From Enterobacteriaceae bacterium 89 (GTDB lineage Bacteria; Pseudomonadota; Gammaproteobacteria; Enterobacterales; Enterobacteriaceae), in assembly GCA_014156375.1 (NCBI GenBank), contig RQJH01000001.1:62001-126000 (forward strand): a DNA stretch of 64,000 nt, in the 5' to 3' direction. Made by a program: the position numbers and the translations under genes. This document shows positions 19,993 through 27,516 of the stretch, one piece after another (positions within the stretch are counted from its first letter, which is position 1; each line of letters opens with the position of its first letter). The notes under the pieces are model-generated. The model did not search any database, was not told where the DNA came from, and worked only from the letters and a program-made list of their open reading frames with translations.

Positions 19993-20787
19993 GTGAAAAA
20001 ACAGATTATTATCGGCATGCTGGCTTGCTTCACCCTGCCCGCGTTTGCGCAGCAGCAGTTTGCCTCGCCGGAAAAAGCAGCCAGCGCGCTGGCCGATGCC
20101 ATGGGCAGCCAGGATGAGCAAGCGTTAAGCCAGGTGTTGGGCGACGACTGGCGTCAGTATTTACCGGCAGAAGGTGCCGATCCGGAAGCCGTGGCCCGCT
20201 TCCTGCGAGACTGGAAAGTCAGCCACCACATTATCGAACAAGGCAATGCCGCCCATCTGAACGTTGGCGCGGAAAACTGGCAGCTGCCGATCCCGATGAT
20301 CAAAACGGGCGCTGGCTGGCATTTTGATATGGCCCAGGGCGCGGATGAAATTCAGGTGCGGGAAATTGGCCGCAATGAACTTTCCACCATTCAGGCGATG
20401 CACGCCTACGTTGACGCCCAACAGGATTATTTCCAGCGTTTTCAGCACTATGCGAAGAAGCTGATCAGCAGCGAAGGGCAGAAAGATGGGCTTTACTGGC
20501 CGACAGTATCTGGCGAAGACCCAAGTCCTCTCGGCCCGGCCTACAGCCCGCAGGTTCCCGGCATGGGCTATCACGGCTACCATTTCCGCATTCTCCCGGA
20601 CGCCAGCAAACAAGGCTTTGCTTTGATTGCCTGGCCGGTGCAGTACGGCCAGACCGGGATCATGAGTTTTACCGTCGACCAGAACGACCAGGTCTGGCAG
20701 GCCAACCTTGGGGAAAATTCTGTCGATAAAGCCAATGCCGTCAAACGCTTCGCGCCGGAAAAACCCTGGCAGGAAGTGACTCAGTAA
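19993..20787 (+). CDS. DUF2950 exported protein
   Basis: This 264-residue exported protein is of unknown function. The start is GTG with AAGGAG 7 bases before it. The signal peptide is MKKQIIIGMLACFTLPAFA, cut before QQQFASPE. The mature domain (QFASPEKAASALADAMGSQD, DGLYWPTVSGEDPSPLGPAY, GYHGYHFRIL, FALIAWPVQYGQTGIMSF) matches the DUF2950 family as I remember it. It follows the DUF3300 gene by 9 bases. E. coli K-12 has yacH but, to my knowledge, no DUF2950 partner beside it. Confidence 0.85.
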   Translation: MKKQIIIGMLACFTLPAFAQQQFASPEKAASALADAMGSQDEQALSQVLGDDWRQYLPAEGADPEAVARFLRDWKVSHHIIEQGNAAHLNVGAENWQLPIPMIKTGAGWHFDMAQGADEIQVREIGRNELSTIQAMHAYVDAQQDYFQRFQHYAKKLISSEGQKDGLYWPTVSGEDPSPLGPAYSPQVPGMGYHGYHFRILPDASKQGFALIAWPVQYGQTGIMSFTVDQNDQVWQANLGENSVDKANAVKRFAPEKPWQEVTQ

Positions 20788-20896
20788 TGGCTTATCAGGG
20801 GAGGCCGCCCGGCGCTCCCCTTCCTCGCTGAAATGTGATCTTCACCACGTTTCCACGCTCCTCCGAGGAGTCACCGACCTCAGTGTGATACTAATG

Positions 20897-20913
20897 CCCG
20901 CGATGAAAGCGGG
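20897..20913 (+). promoter_or_regulatory. Hairpin over the ribosome site of the sensor kinase gene
   Basis: CCCGC-GATGAAA-GCGGG forms a short GC stem. The GGGAT that could serve as ribosome site overlaps its right arm, 9 bases before the kinase ATG. It could damp translation; this is inference. Confidence 0.4.
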
Positions 20914-20922
20914 ATACTTTGG

Positions 20923-22239
20923 ATGCAGATAACAACACCACGCGCCTGGCTGATTCGGGGCATACTTCTTTGGCTTTTTGCCTGGCTGATTTGCAGCGCG
21001 TTGCTGTATGCAGAACAGATCCGCCGCCAGTACTGGGAATCGGACCGGGCCTTTACGGCGTTGTTCAGCACCCTCAGCATGGCCCTGACGCAAAATGAGT
21101 CCGTGATCCCCATTCTTAACGGTGATGAAGATCCCGCGCTGCTACAACAGAAATTCCCGCAGATCCAGGCGCTGGAGAAAACGCACGACGTCCCGCTTGA
21201 TGCGCCGCGCGTGCAGCCTCTCAGCGAAACCAGCTACTGGCTGTACAATCCCTACCGGCAGATCAGAGTCAAAATTAATCTGGCACAGCTGCTGAAGTCC
21301 GATACCCATTTCACTGGCATCCAACTGGGCCTGATTAAACCCCATGATTTAAGCCACTGCCGCTGGCTGTGGACCCGACAGTTCCCTCAGCATTTTCAGC
21401 CTTTTACCCTCCAGGCTGGGGCCGATCCGCGCTGGCTCAGCGTCGCCCTGCTCCCGCACCTTTTCATCGCGCTGGCGTGGGGATTTATTATCAGCATGGT
21501 AATGCTGCTGCTGTGGGTCAGAAGTCAGCAACGCACAGACAGGCAGCGTGCAGATTATTACCAGCACGCCAGGCTGAACACGCTGGGTGAACTAACGGCC
21601 GGCGTCGTTCACGAGATTAATCAGCCGCTGACGGCAACGCAGATGTGGCTCCAGGGCGGGCTGCGTCAGTTGGATCAGCACAACGTCGACGGAGCCCAGC
21701 ATGCCATTCGCTCCGCGCTGACCCAGACTCAGCGCATCAGCGAACTACTGACCCGCTTTCGCGCTCATCTGAGCGAAGAGCCGGTCACCATGACCATGGT
21801 GGATCTGGCCCACAGCTGGCAGCGAGTCGGCAATCTGCTGGAGCATGAGCCGGGTTCTAAGCAGATTCGTATTACCCATGATTTCTCGACCCGCCGCGTT
21901 CTGACCGATCGCCTGTGGCTGGAGCAGGTGCTGCATAATCTGTTGAACAACGCCATTCAGGCGCAGACGAACGTACAACACGGCTGGGTGCATATCAAAA
22001 GTGAGGCTGCGGGCGATAAAGTGAAAGTGACCCTTACCGACGGTGGCCCGGGTTTTAGCAGTGAAGCGTTGAAGCTCGGTCTGATGCCGCTGTTTACCGA
22101 GCGGCAGGGCGGCCTTGGTCTGGGACTGACACTAACAGAATCGCTGATGACCCGCATGGACGGCAGCATTGAGCTGGCAAACAGCGCACAAGGTGGCGCG
22201 GAAATCCGCCTGTGGTTCAGCCAGGAGAAGCGAGCATAA
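20923..22239 (+). CDS. Two-component sensor histidine kinase with periplasmic domain
   Basis: This is an inner-membrane kinase of 438 residues. One membrane segment is at about 11-30 and a second at about 176-199, enclosing a periplasmic sensor region of about 145 residues that I cannot assign to a known family. The H-box is at His230 (AGVVHEINQPLTA), the N-box at NLLNNAIQA (about 339-347), then DGGPGFS and GGLGLGLT for ATP binding. The HEINQPL form of the H-box is typical of the FixL/DctB-like HisKA group. Its stop overlaps the response regulator start by one base, so the two are a cognate pair. An exported HbpS-like gene follows. The signal is unknown. Confidence 0.9.
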   Translation: MQITTPRAWLIRGILLWLFAWLICSALLYAEQIRRQYWESDRAFTALFSTLSMALTQNESVIPILNGDEDPALLQQKFPQIQALEKTHDVPLDAPRVQPLSETSYWLYNPYRQIRVKINLAQLLKSDTHFTGIQLGLIKPHDLSHCRWLWTRQFPQHFQPFTLQAGADPRWLSVALLPHLFIALAWGFIISMVMLLLWVRSQQRTDRQRADYYQHARLNTLGELTAGVVHEINQPLTATQMWLQGGLRQLDQHNVDGAQHAIRSALTQTQRISELLTRFRAHLSEEPVTMTMVDLAHSWQRVGNLLEHEPGSKQIRITHDFSTRRVLTDRLWLEQVLHNLLNNAIQAQTNVQHGWVHIKSEAAGDKVKVTLTDGGPGFSSEALKLGLMPLFTERQGGLGLGLTLTESLMTRMDGSIELANSAQGGAEIRLWFSQEKRA

Positions 22240-22850
22240 TGGAAAAAATTATCTACATCGTCGACGATGACGCCTCGATCCGCGAGTCGCTGACGTTTCT
22301 GTTTTCCACCCTCAGCTGGCAGATACAAAGCTTCGAGTCTCTCGATGCGTTCACCCTCGCCTGCCCGCCGGAGATGAAGCTGACCGGCTGTCTGCTGCTG
22401 GATATGCGGATGCCCGGCCAAAGCGGATTAAGCTGGCTCGAACGCCACAGCGCATCGCACCCACTGCTGCCGGTGGTGATGATGACCGGGCATGGCTCCA
22501 TCGATGCCTGCCGCCGGGCCTTCCATCACGGCGTGTTTGAATTTTTCACCAAGCCGCTGGATGCCGATCTGCTGATTGAAACCCTGCACTCTGCTTTTGC
22601 CCAAAGCGAAGCTCGTCACCAGATCTGGCAGGAACACGTTCAGGCAAAAACGCTCTTTGCGCAGCTCACCGCGCGAGAGTCGGAAGTCCTGGAACAGCTG
22701 ATGACAGGGGCGAGTAACAAAGAAGTGGCCGCGCAGCTCGACCTGTCGACCCGCACGGTAGAAGCACATCGGGCAGCCATCTTCAGCAAGCTTGGCGTCA
22801 GCAGCCTGGTGCAAGCCATCCGCGAACACGACAAGCTGCACTACGTATAA
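22239..22850 (+). CDS. Response regulator, FixJ/NarL type
   Basis: This 203-residue DNA-binding regulator pairs with the upstream kinase. Receiver domain (about 1-120): acidic pocket DDD at 9-11, phospho-acceptor Asp55 in LLLDMRMPG, Thr83 in MMTGHG and Lys105 in FTKPLDAD. The LuxR-type helix-turn-helix is at about 140-200 (LTARESEVLEQLMTGASNKE, then STRTVEAHRAAIFSKLGVSS). ATG at 22239 is used because CAGGAGAAG lies upstream and the receiver begins at once; the earlier ATG at 22212 overlaps the kinase. Target genes are unknown; the downstream HbpS-like gene and the upstream DUF pair are natural candidates. Confidence 0.92.
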   Translation: MEKIIYIVDDDASIRESLTFLFSTLSWQIQSFESLDAFTLACPPEMKLTGCLLLDMRMPGQSGLSWLERHSASHPLLPVVMMTGHGSIDACRRAFHHGVFEFFTKPLDADLLIETLHSAFAQSEARHQIWQEHVQAKTLFAQLTARESEVLEQLMTGASNKEVAAQLDLSTRTVEAHRAAIFSKLGVSSLVQAIREHDKLHYV

Positions 22851-22938
22851 ATACCAGGATAACTGCGTATTCCCCCGAATTTCGCTTCCTTTGTGCCGTT
22901 GGTAGCATCGGTTTATCGACGACAAAAGGAAGCAAGCC

Positions 22939-23418
22939 ATGAACAAACTGTTCCTCTCCGCCGCATTAACCACGACCCTGCTCGCCACCGCCGCTCAGGC
23001 TGAAGCGCTGAATCAGAAATCTCTCTCACTGAGCCAGGCCAACGCTCTGGCGCAGGAAGCCGTCAAAGCCTGTTTAGCTAAAAACTATCAGGTCAGCGTA
23101 ACCGTGGTCGATCGCGCCGGTGTGGTCAAAGCGGTGCAGCGTAGCGACAACGCAGGTCCACACACCGTAAAAGCCAGCGAAATGAAAGCCTTTACCGCAC
23201 TCACCATGAAGAATGCCAGCGGCAAAGTGATGGAAGCCGCCCAGGCGAATCCAGGCGCGCAGAATTTAAAAGACATTCCGGGCCTGCTGCTGCTGGCTGG
23301 CGGTTTGCCAGTCAAAGACGGCAATGACGTGATTGGGGCGATTGGCATTGGCGGTGCGCCGGGGGGAAATCTGGATGAAGCCTGCGCTCAGGCGGCTCTG
23401 GATAATGTGAAGCTGTAA
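22939..23418 (+). CDS. Exported HbpS/GlcG-family (DUF336) protein
   Basis: This 159-residue protein has a clear signal peptide (MNKLFLSAALTTTLLATAAQA, cut before EALNQ). The HbpS/GlcG fold is recognised by LSLSQANALAQEAVKACLAK, VTVVDRAGVVKAVQRSDNAG, KAFTALTM and the C-terminal VIGAIGIGGAPGGNLDEACA. In Streptomyces HbpS binds haem outside the cell and controls a sensor kinase, SenS. Here the gene lies 88 bases after a kinase/regulator pair, so a similar sensor accessory role is plausible but unproven. The start ATG has AAGGA upstream. A REP-like pair follows the stop. Confidence 0.88.
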   Translation: MNKLFLSAALTTTLLATAAQAEALNQKSLSLSQANALAQEAVKACLAKNYQVSVTVVDRAGVVKAVQRSDNAGPHTVKASEMKAFTALTMKNASGKVMEAAQANPGAQNLKDIPGLLLLAGGLPVKDGNDVIGAIGIGGAPGGNLDEACAQAALDNVKL

Positions 23419-23423
23419 AACAA

Positions 23424-23509
23424 TGCCCGGCGGCGCTTCGCTTGCGCGGACCTACGACACCAAGTGATTGTGATGATTGTAGGTCCGGCAAGCGAAGCGC
23501 CGCCGGGCA
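23424..23509. repeat. REP/BIME-like palindromic pair, copy 2
   Basis: TGCCCGGCGGCGCTTCGCTTG and its complement CAAGCGAAGCGCCGCCGGGCA (shown here as 20-base arms or fewer: GCCCGGCGGCGCTTCGCTTG) face each other across a spacer containing TGTAGGTCCGG. It lies between two converging genes and shares its core with copies at 9350 and 39283. Confidence 0.85.
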
Positions 23510-23526
23510 GTCTTAATCTTAAAAAC

Positions 23527-23811
23527 TTAGCCCTGATGCGGCATCAAACCAGGCTGTGCAACCACGGCTGGCTGAGTGCTGGAAAGAGCCTGCTCGTCGG
23601 CTTTAATGCTGCCGGAGTTAGCGGCCCAAACACCTTCCTGGGTTTTGGTGATCGCCTGATGCTGGGCATTCATGTTTTGCCCCATCGGCGCGATGTGAGT
23701 GGTTTCGGTGCCACCGGTGTTATCAGCCCACGGGATCACCGGATCGTCTGCCAGCGCCAGACCTGAAAACAGAGTGGTCGCCAGCACTGCTGTAGTCAAA
23801 AATGTTTTCAT
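23527..23811 (-). CDS. Small exported protein of unknown function
   Basis: The 94-residue product has a signal peptide (MKTFLTTAVLATTLFSGLALA, cut before DDPVIPW). The mature part of about 73 residues is polar and without Cys (TTHIAPMGQNMNAQHQAITK). I do not recognise it. ATG at 23811 has AGGTG 5 bases upstream; an ATG at 23826 is a weaker alternative. A palindrome CGCTAAGAGTTTAGCG at 23841-23856 lies just upstream and could be an operator. It converges with the HbpS-like gene and lies downstream of lpd on the same strand, behind the lpd terminator. Confidence 0.7.
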   Translation of the reverse strand: MKTFLTTAVLATTLFSGLALADDPVIPWADNTGGTETTHIAPMGQNMNAQHQAITKTQEGVWAANSGSIKADEQALSSTQPAVVAQPGLMPHQG

Positions 23812-23956
23812 GGTACACCTCATCAATCATATAGTTATTACGCTAAGAGTTTAGCGCGTGACTATTTGACTTTCATCGACAAGATGTAGCGCTTTATGTC
23901 GCCAGAAATACTTTTAAATAAATGAGTTACCGTTACGTTTAGTCTTCAGCAGGCAT

Positions 23957-23985
23957 AAAAAAAGCGGCTTTTCAGCCGCTTTTTA
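23957..23985 (-). terminator. Rho-independent terminator of lpd
   Basis: AAAGCGGC / GCCGCTTT stem with loop TTTTCA and A/T runs on both sides (minus-strand U-run). It lies 28 bases after the lpd stop. Confidence 0.88.
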
Positions 23986-24012
23986 CATCACGAAAACTTA
24001 GCGTAAAGAAAC

Positions 24013-25437
24013 TTATTTCTTCTTCGCTTTCGCGTTTGGCAGGTCGGTGATGCTACCTTCAAACACTTCTGCCGCCAGGCCCACGGACTCGTGCAGAGTT
24101 GGGTGAGCGTGGATGGTCAGCGCGATGTCTTCTGCATCACAGCCCATTTCGATAGCCAGGCCGATTTCACCCAGCAGCTCGCCGCCGTTGGTGCCGACAA
24201 TCGCCCCACCGATCACACGGTGAGATTCTTTGTCGAAGATAAGCTTGGTCATACCGTCTGCGCAGTCGGAAGCGATAGCACGGCCAGAAGCAGCCCACGG
24301 GAAGGTGGCGGTTTCGTAGCTGATGCCTTTCTCTTTCGCTTCTTTCTCGGTCAGACCGACCCAGGCCACTTCTGGCTCAGTGTAAGCGATAGATGGGATC
24401 ACTTTCGGATCGAAGTAGTGCTTCATGCCGGCGATAACTTCAGCGGCAACGTGACCTTCGTGAACACCTTTGTGCGCAAGCATAGGCTGACCGACGATGT
24501 CGCCGATAGCAAAGATGTGCGGCACGTTAGTGCGCAGCTGCTTGTCAACGCGGATGAAGCCACGGTCGTCCACTTCCACGCCGGCTTTGCCCGCGTCGAG
24601 GTTTTTACCGTTCGGCACACGGCCAATCGCCACCAGCACGGCATCGTAGCGCTGTGCTTCAGCAGGCGCTTTTTTGCCTTCCATGGAAACGTAAATACCG
24701 TCTTCTTTCGCTTCAACGGCAGTCACTTTGGTTTCAAGCATCAGGTTGAATTTCTTGCTGATGCGCTTGGTGAAGACTTTAACCACGTCTTTATCGGCAG
24801 CCGGGATAACCTGGTCGAACATCTCAACCACGTCAATATCTGAACCCAGCGCGTGATACACGGTGCCCATTTCCAGACCGATGATCCCGCCGCCCATAAC
24901 CAGCAGACGTTTAGGAACGCTTTTCAGCTCCAGCGCATCGGTGGAATCCCACACGCGCGGATCTTCATGCGGAATGAACGGCAGTTCGATCGGTCGGGAA
25001 CCCGCCGCGATGATTGCGTTGTCGAAGTTGATCACGGTTTTGCCGTTCTCGCCTTCCACTTCCAGGGTGTTCGCCCCGGTGAATTTACCCAGACCGTTGA
25101 CCACTTTCACCTTACGGCCTTTGGCCATACCAGCCAGACCGCCGGTCAGCTGAGTGATCACTTTCTCTTTCCAGGTACGAATCTTGTCGATATCGGTTTT
25201 CGGCTCGCCGAAGACGATACCGTGTTCCGCCAGCGCTTTGGCTTCTTCGATAACTTTGGCTACGTGCAGCAGCGCTTTAGAAGGGATACAGCCGACGTTC
25301 AGACAAACACCGCCGAGGGTGCTGTAACGTTCTACGATGACGGTTTCCAGACCTAAATCCGCGGCGCGGAATGCTGCGGAATAACCTGCCGGGCCTGCCC
25401 CAAGTACTACGACCTGAGTTTTGATTTCTGTGCTCAT
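24013..25437 (-). CDS. lpd: Dihydrolipoyl dehydrogenase (E3)
   Basis: This FAD enzyme reoxidises lipoamide in pyruvate and 2-oxoglutarate dehydrogenases and in the glycine cleavage system. The 474-residue product has the N-terminal FAD motif VVVLGAGPAGYSAA, the redox disulphide in GGVCLNVGCIPSKAL, the NAD motif VMGGGIIGLEMG, and the active-site His in HAHPTLHES. ATG at 25437 is used because AGAGG is about 6 bases upstream. It is the last gene of pdhR-aceE-aceF-lpd and also has its own promoter region, with a palindrome at 25496-25515. It ends with an exposed Lys tail (NAKAKKK). Confidence 0.98.
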   Translation of the reverse strand: MSTEIKTQVVVLGAGPAGYSAAFRAADLGLETVIVERYSTLGGVCLNVGCIPSKALLHVAKVIEEAKALAEHGIVFGEPKTDIDKIRTWKEKVITQLTGGLAGMAKGRKVKVVNGLGKFTGANTLEVEGENGKTVINFDNAIIAAGSRPIELPFIPHEDPRVWDSTDALELKSVPKRLLVMGGGIIGLEMGTVYHALGSDIDVVEMFDQVIPAADKDVVKVFTKRISKKFNLMLETKVTAVEAKEDGIYVSMEGKKAPAEAQRYDAVLVAIGRVPNGKNLDAGKAGVEVDDRGFIRVDKQLRTNVPHIFAIGDIVGQPMLAHKGVHEGHVAAEVIAGMKHYFDPKVIPSIAYTEPEVAWVGLTEKEAKEKGISYETATFPWAASGRAIASDCADGMTKLIFDKESHRVIGGAIVGTNGGELLGEIGLAIEMGCDAEDIALTIHAHPTLHESVGLAAEVFEGSITDLPNAKAKKK

Positions 25438-25495
25438 CATGACCTCTTAATTTATACCCGTCGTCCACCGGGTCGTTCTATCCGTCCGCATTTTA

Positions 25496-25515
25496 CAAAA
25501 TTGTTAACAATTTTG
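25496..25515 (-). promoter_or_regulatory. Perfect 20-bp palindrome in the lpd promoter
   Basis: CAAAATTGTTAACAATTTTG is a perfect palindrome directly before a -10-like TAAAAT (minus strand, complement of 25490-25495). The GTTAAC core resembles ArcA-type sites, and ArcA represses lpd in E. coli. Identity of the binding protein is inferred. Confidence 0.6.
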
Positions 25516-25581
25516 AAACAACAAACGGCTCACGATTTGACTTTGATCCAATAACCCCACAAACCACCCTGAGATTACCAG

Positions 25582-25609
25582 AAAAAAGCCGGCCGATTGG
25601 CCGGCTTTT
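25582..25609 (-). terminator. Terminator after aceF
   Basis: AAAAGCCGGCC-GATT-GGCCGGCTTTT is a strong symmetric hairpin immediately after the aceF stop. It separates aceEF from lpd, so part of lpd transcription must read through or start at its own promoter. Confidence 0.88.
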
Positions 25610-25612
25610 CGA

Positions 25613-27502
25613 TTACATCACCAGGCGGCGAATGTCGCTCAGCATGTTGTTGATGATGGTGATGAAACGCGCACCATCAGCACCGTCGATCACGCGGTGG
25701 TCGAAGGAGAGAGACATCGGCATCATCAGACGCGGAGTGAACTCTTTACCGTTCCACACTGGCTCCATCGCAGACTTGGAAACACCGAGGATAGCCACTT
25801 CCGGCGCGTTAACGATCGGCGCGAAGTGAGTTGTCCCGATACCGCCCAGGCTGGAGATAGTGAAGCAGCCGCCCTGCATTTCGCCAGCGGTCAGCTTGCC
25901 ATCACGCGCTTTCTTGGAGATAGCCATCAGCTCGCGGGAAAGCTCAGTAATGCTCTTCTTGTTCACGTCTTTGAAGACCGGAACCACCAGACCATTCGGC
26001 GTATCAACCGCCACGCCGATGTTGATGTATTTCTTCAGCGTCAGCTTCTGACCGTCTTCGGACAGGGAGCTGTTGAAACGTGGCATCTGCTCCAGTGCAG
26101 CAGCAACAGCCTTCATGATGAAGACCACTGGGGTGAATTTCACGTCCAGTTTGCGCTTAGCAGCTTCGTCGTTCTGAGCTTTACGGAACGCTTCCAGATC
26201 GGTGATATCGGTTTTGTCGAAGTGCGTAACGTGCGGGATCATCACCCAGTTACGGCTCAGGTTCGCACCAGAGATTTTCTGGATACGGCCCATTTCGACT
26301 TCTTCGATTTCACCGAACTTGCTGAAGTCCACTTTCGGCCATGGCAGCATGCCTGGCAGACCGCCGCCAGTGGCAGCAGCTGGTGCCGCTTCAGCGCGTT
26401 TAACGGCTTCTTTCACGTAAGCCTGAACGTCTTCGCGCAGGATACGACCTTTACGGCCGGTGCCTTTCACTTTCGCCAGGTTCACACCGAATTCGCGCGC
26501 CAGGCGACGAATCAGCGGAGTAGCGTGAACGTAAGCATCGTTCTCAGCGAACTCAGATTTACCTTCCGCTTTAGCAGCAGGTGCTGCCGCAGGTGCCGGA
26601 GCGGCAGCCTGAGCAGGAGCAGCGGCGGCAGGTGCAGCAGCCGGAGCCGCAGCAGGCGCAGCGCCTTCCACTTCAAACACCATAATCAGGGAACCGGTAG
26701 ACACTTTGTCACCAGTTTTGATTTTGATTTCTTTCACGATACCGGCGAATGGCGCAGGCACCTCCATGGAAGCTTTGTCGCCTTCTACGGTGATCAGTGA
26801 CTGTTCAGCGGCAACTTTATCGCCCACTTTCACCATCACTTCGGTCACTTCAACTTCGTCACCGCCGATGTCTGGTACGTTCACGTCTTTCGCGCCAGTG
26901 GCTGCTGGAGCCGCGGCGGCAGCCGGAGCGGCGGCCTGAGCTGGAGCAGCAGCAGGTGCAGCACCCGCCACTTCGAAGACCATGATCAGCGAGCCAGTGG
27001 ACACTTTGTCACCGGTGTTGATTTTGATCTCTTTAACGGTACCTGCGAACGGAGCCGGAACTTCCATAGAGGCTTTGTCGCCTTCTACGGTGATCAGAGA
27101 CTGTTCAGCCGCGATGGTGTCGCCCACTTTAACCATGATCTCAGTGACTTCAACTTCGTCACCGCCGATGTCTGGTACGTGAACTTCTTTCGCTGCCGCT
27201 GCTGGTGCAGCTGCCGGAGCGGCTTCTATTTTCTCTTCTGCCTTGGCAGGTGCAGCGGCTGCTGCACCTTCGGCGGAATCGAAAATCATGATCAGTTTGC
27301 CAGTCTCGGTTTTGTCGCCGACAGAGACTTTGATCTCTTTAACAACGCCAGCCTGTGGAGACGGGACTTCCATAGAGGCTTTGTCGCCTTCTACGGTGAT
27401 CAGCGACTGTTCAGCTTCAACTTTGTCGCCCACTTTGACCAGGATCTCGGTGATTTCAACTTCATCAGCCCCGATGTCCGGTACGTTGATTTCGATAGCC
27501 AT
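25613..27502 (-). CDS. aceF: Dihydrolipoyl acetyltransferase (E2) of pyruvate dehydrogenase
   Basis: This is the core of the pyruvate dehydrogenase complex and transfers the acetyl group from lipoyl to CoA. The 629-residue product has three lipoyl domains in tandem (lipoyl-lysine motif GDKASMEVP at about 40, 143 and 246), joined by Ala/Pro-rich linkers. Then come the E1/E3-binding domain ([20 protein letters not shown]) and the catalytic domain with the active-site motif SFDHRVIDG near the C-terminus. It starts 14 bases after aceE. The three lipoyl modules are highly similar in DNA sequence. Confidence 0.98.
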   Translation of the reverse strand: MAIEINVPDIGADEVEITEILVKVGDKVEAEQSLITVEGDKASMEVPSPQAGVVKEIKVSVGDKTETGKLIMIFDSAEGAAAAAPAKAEEKIEAAPAAAPAAAAKEVHVPDIGGDEVEVTEIMVKVGDTIAAEQSLITVEGDKASMEVPAPFAGTVKEIKINTGDKVSTGSLIMVFEVAGAAPAAAPAQAAAPAAAAAPAATGAKDVNVPDIGGDEVEVTEVMVKVGDKVAAEQSLITVEGDKASMEVPAPFAGIVKEIKIKTGDKVSTGSLIMVFEVEGAAPAAAPAAAPAAAAPAQAAAPAPAAAPAAKAEGKSEFAENDAYVHATPLIRRLAREFGVNLAKVKGTGRKGRILREDVQAYVKEAVKRAEAAPAAATGGGLPGMLPWPKVDFSKFGEIEEVEMGRIQKISGANLSRNWVMIPHVTHFDKTDITDLEAFRKAQNDEAAKRKLDVKFTPVVFIMKAVAAALEQMPRFNSSLSEDGQKLTLKKYINIGVAVDTPNGLVVPVFKDVNKKSITELSRELMAISKKARDGKLTAGEMQGGCFTISSLGGIGTTHFAPIVNAPEVAILGVSKSAMEPVWNGKEFTPRLMMPMSLSFDHRVIDGADGARFITIINNMLSDIRRLVM

Positions 27503-27516
27503 TGTTTCTTTACCTC

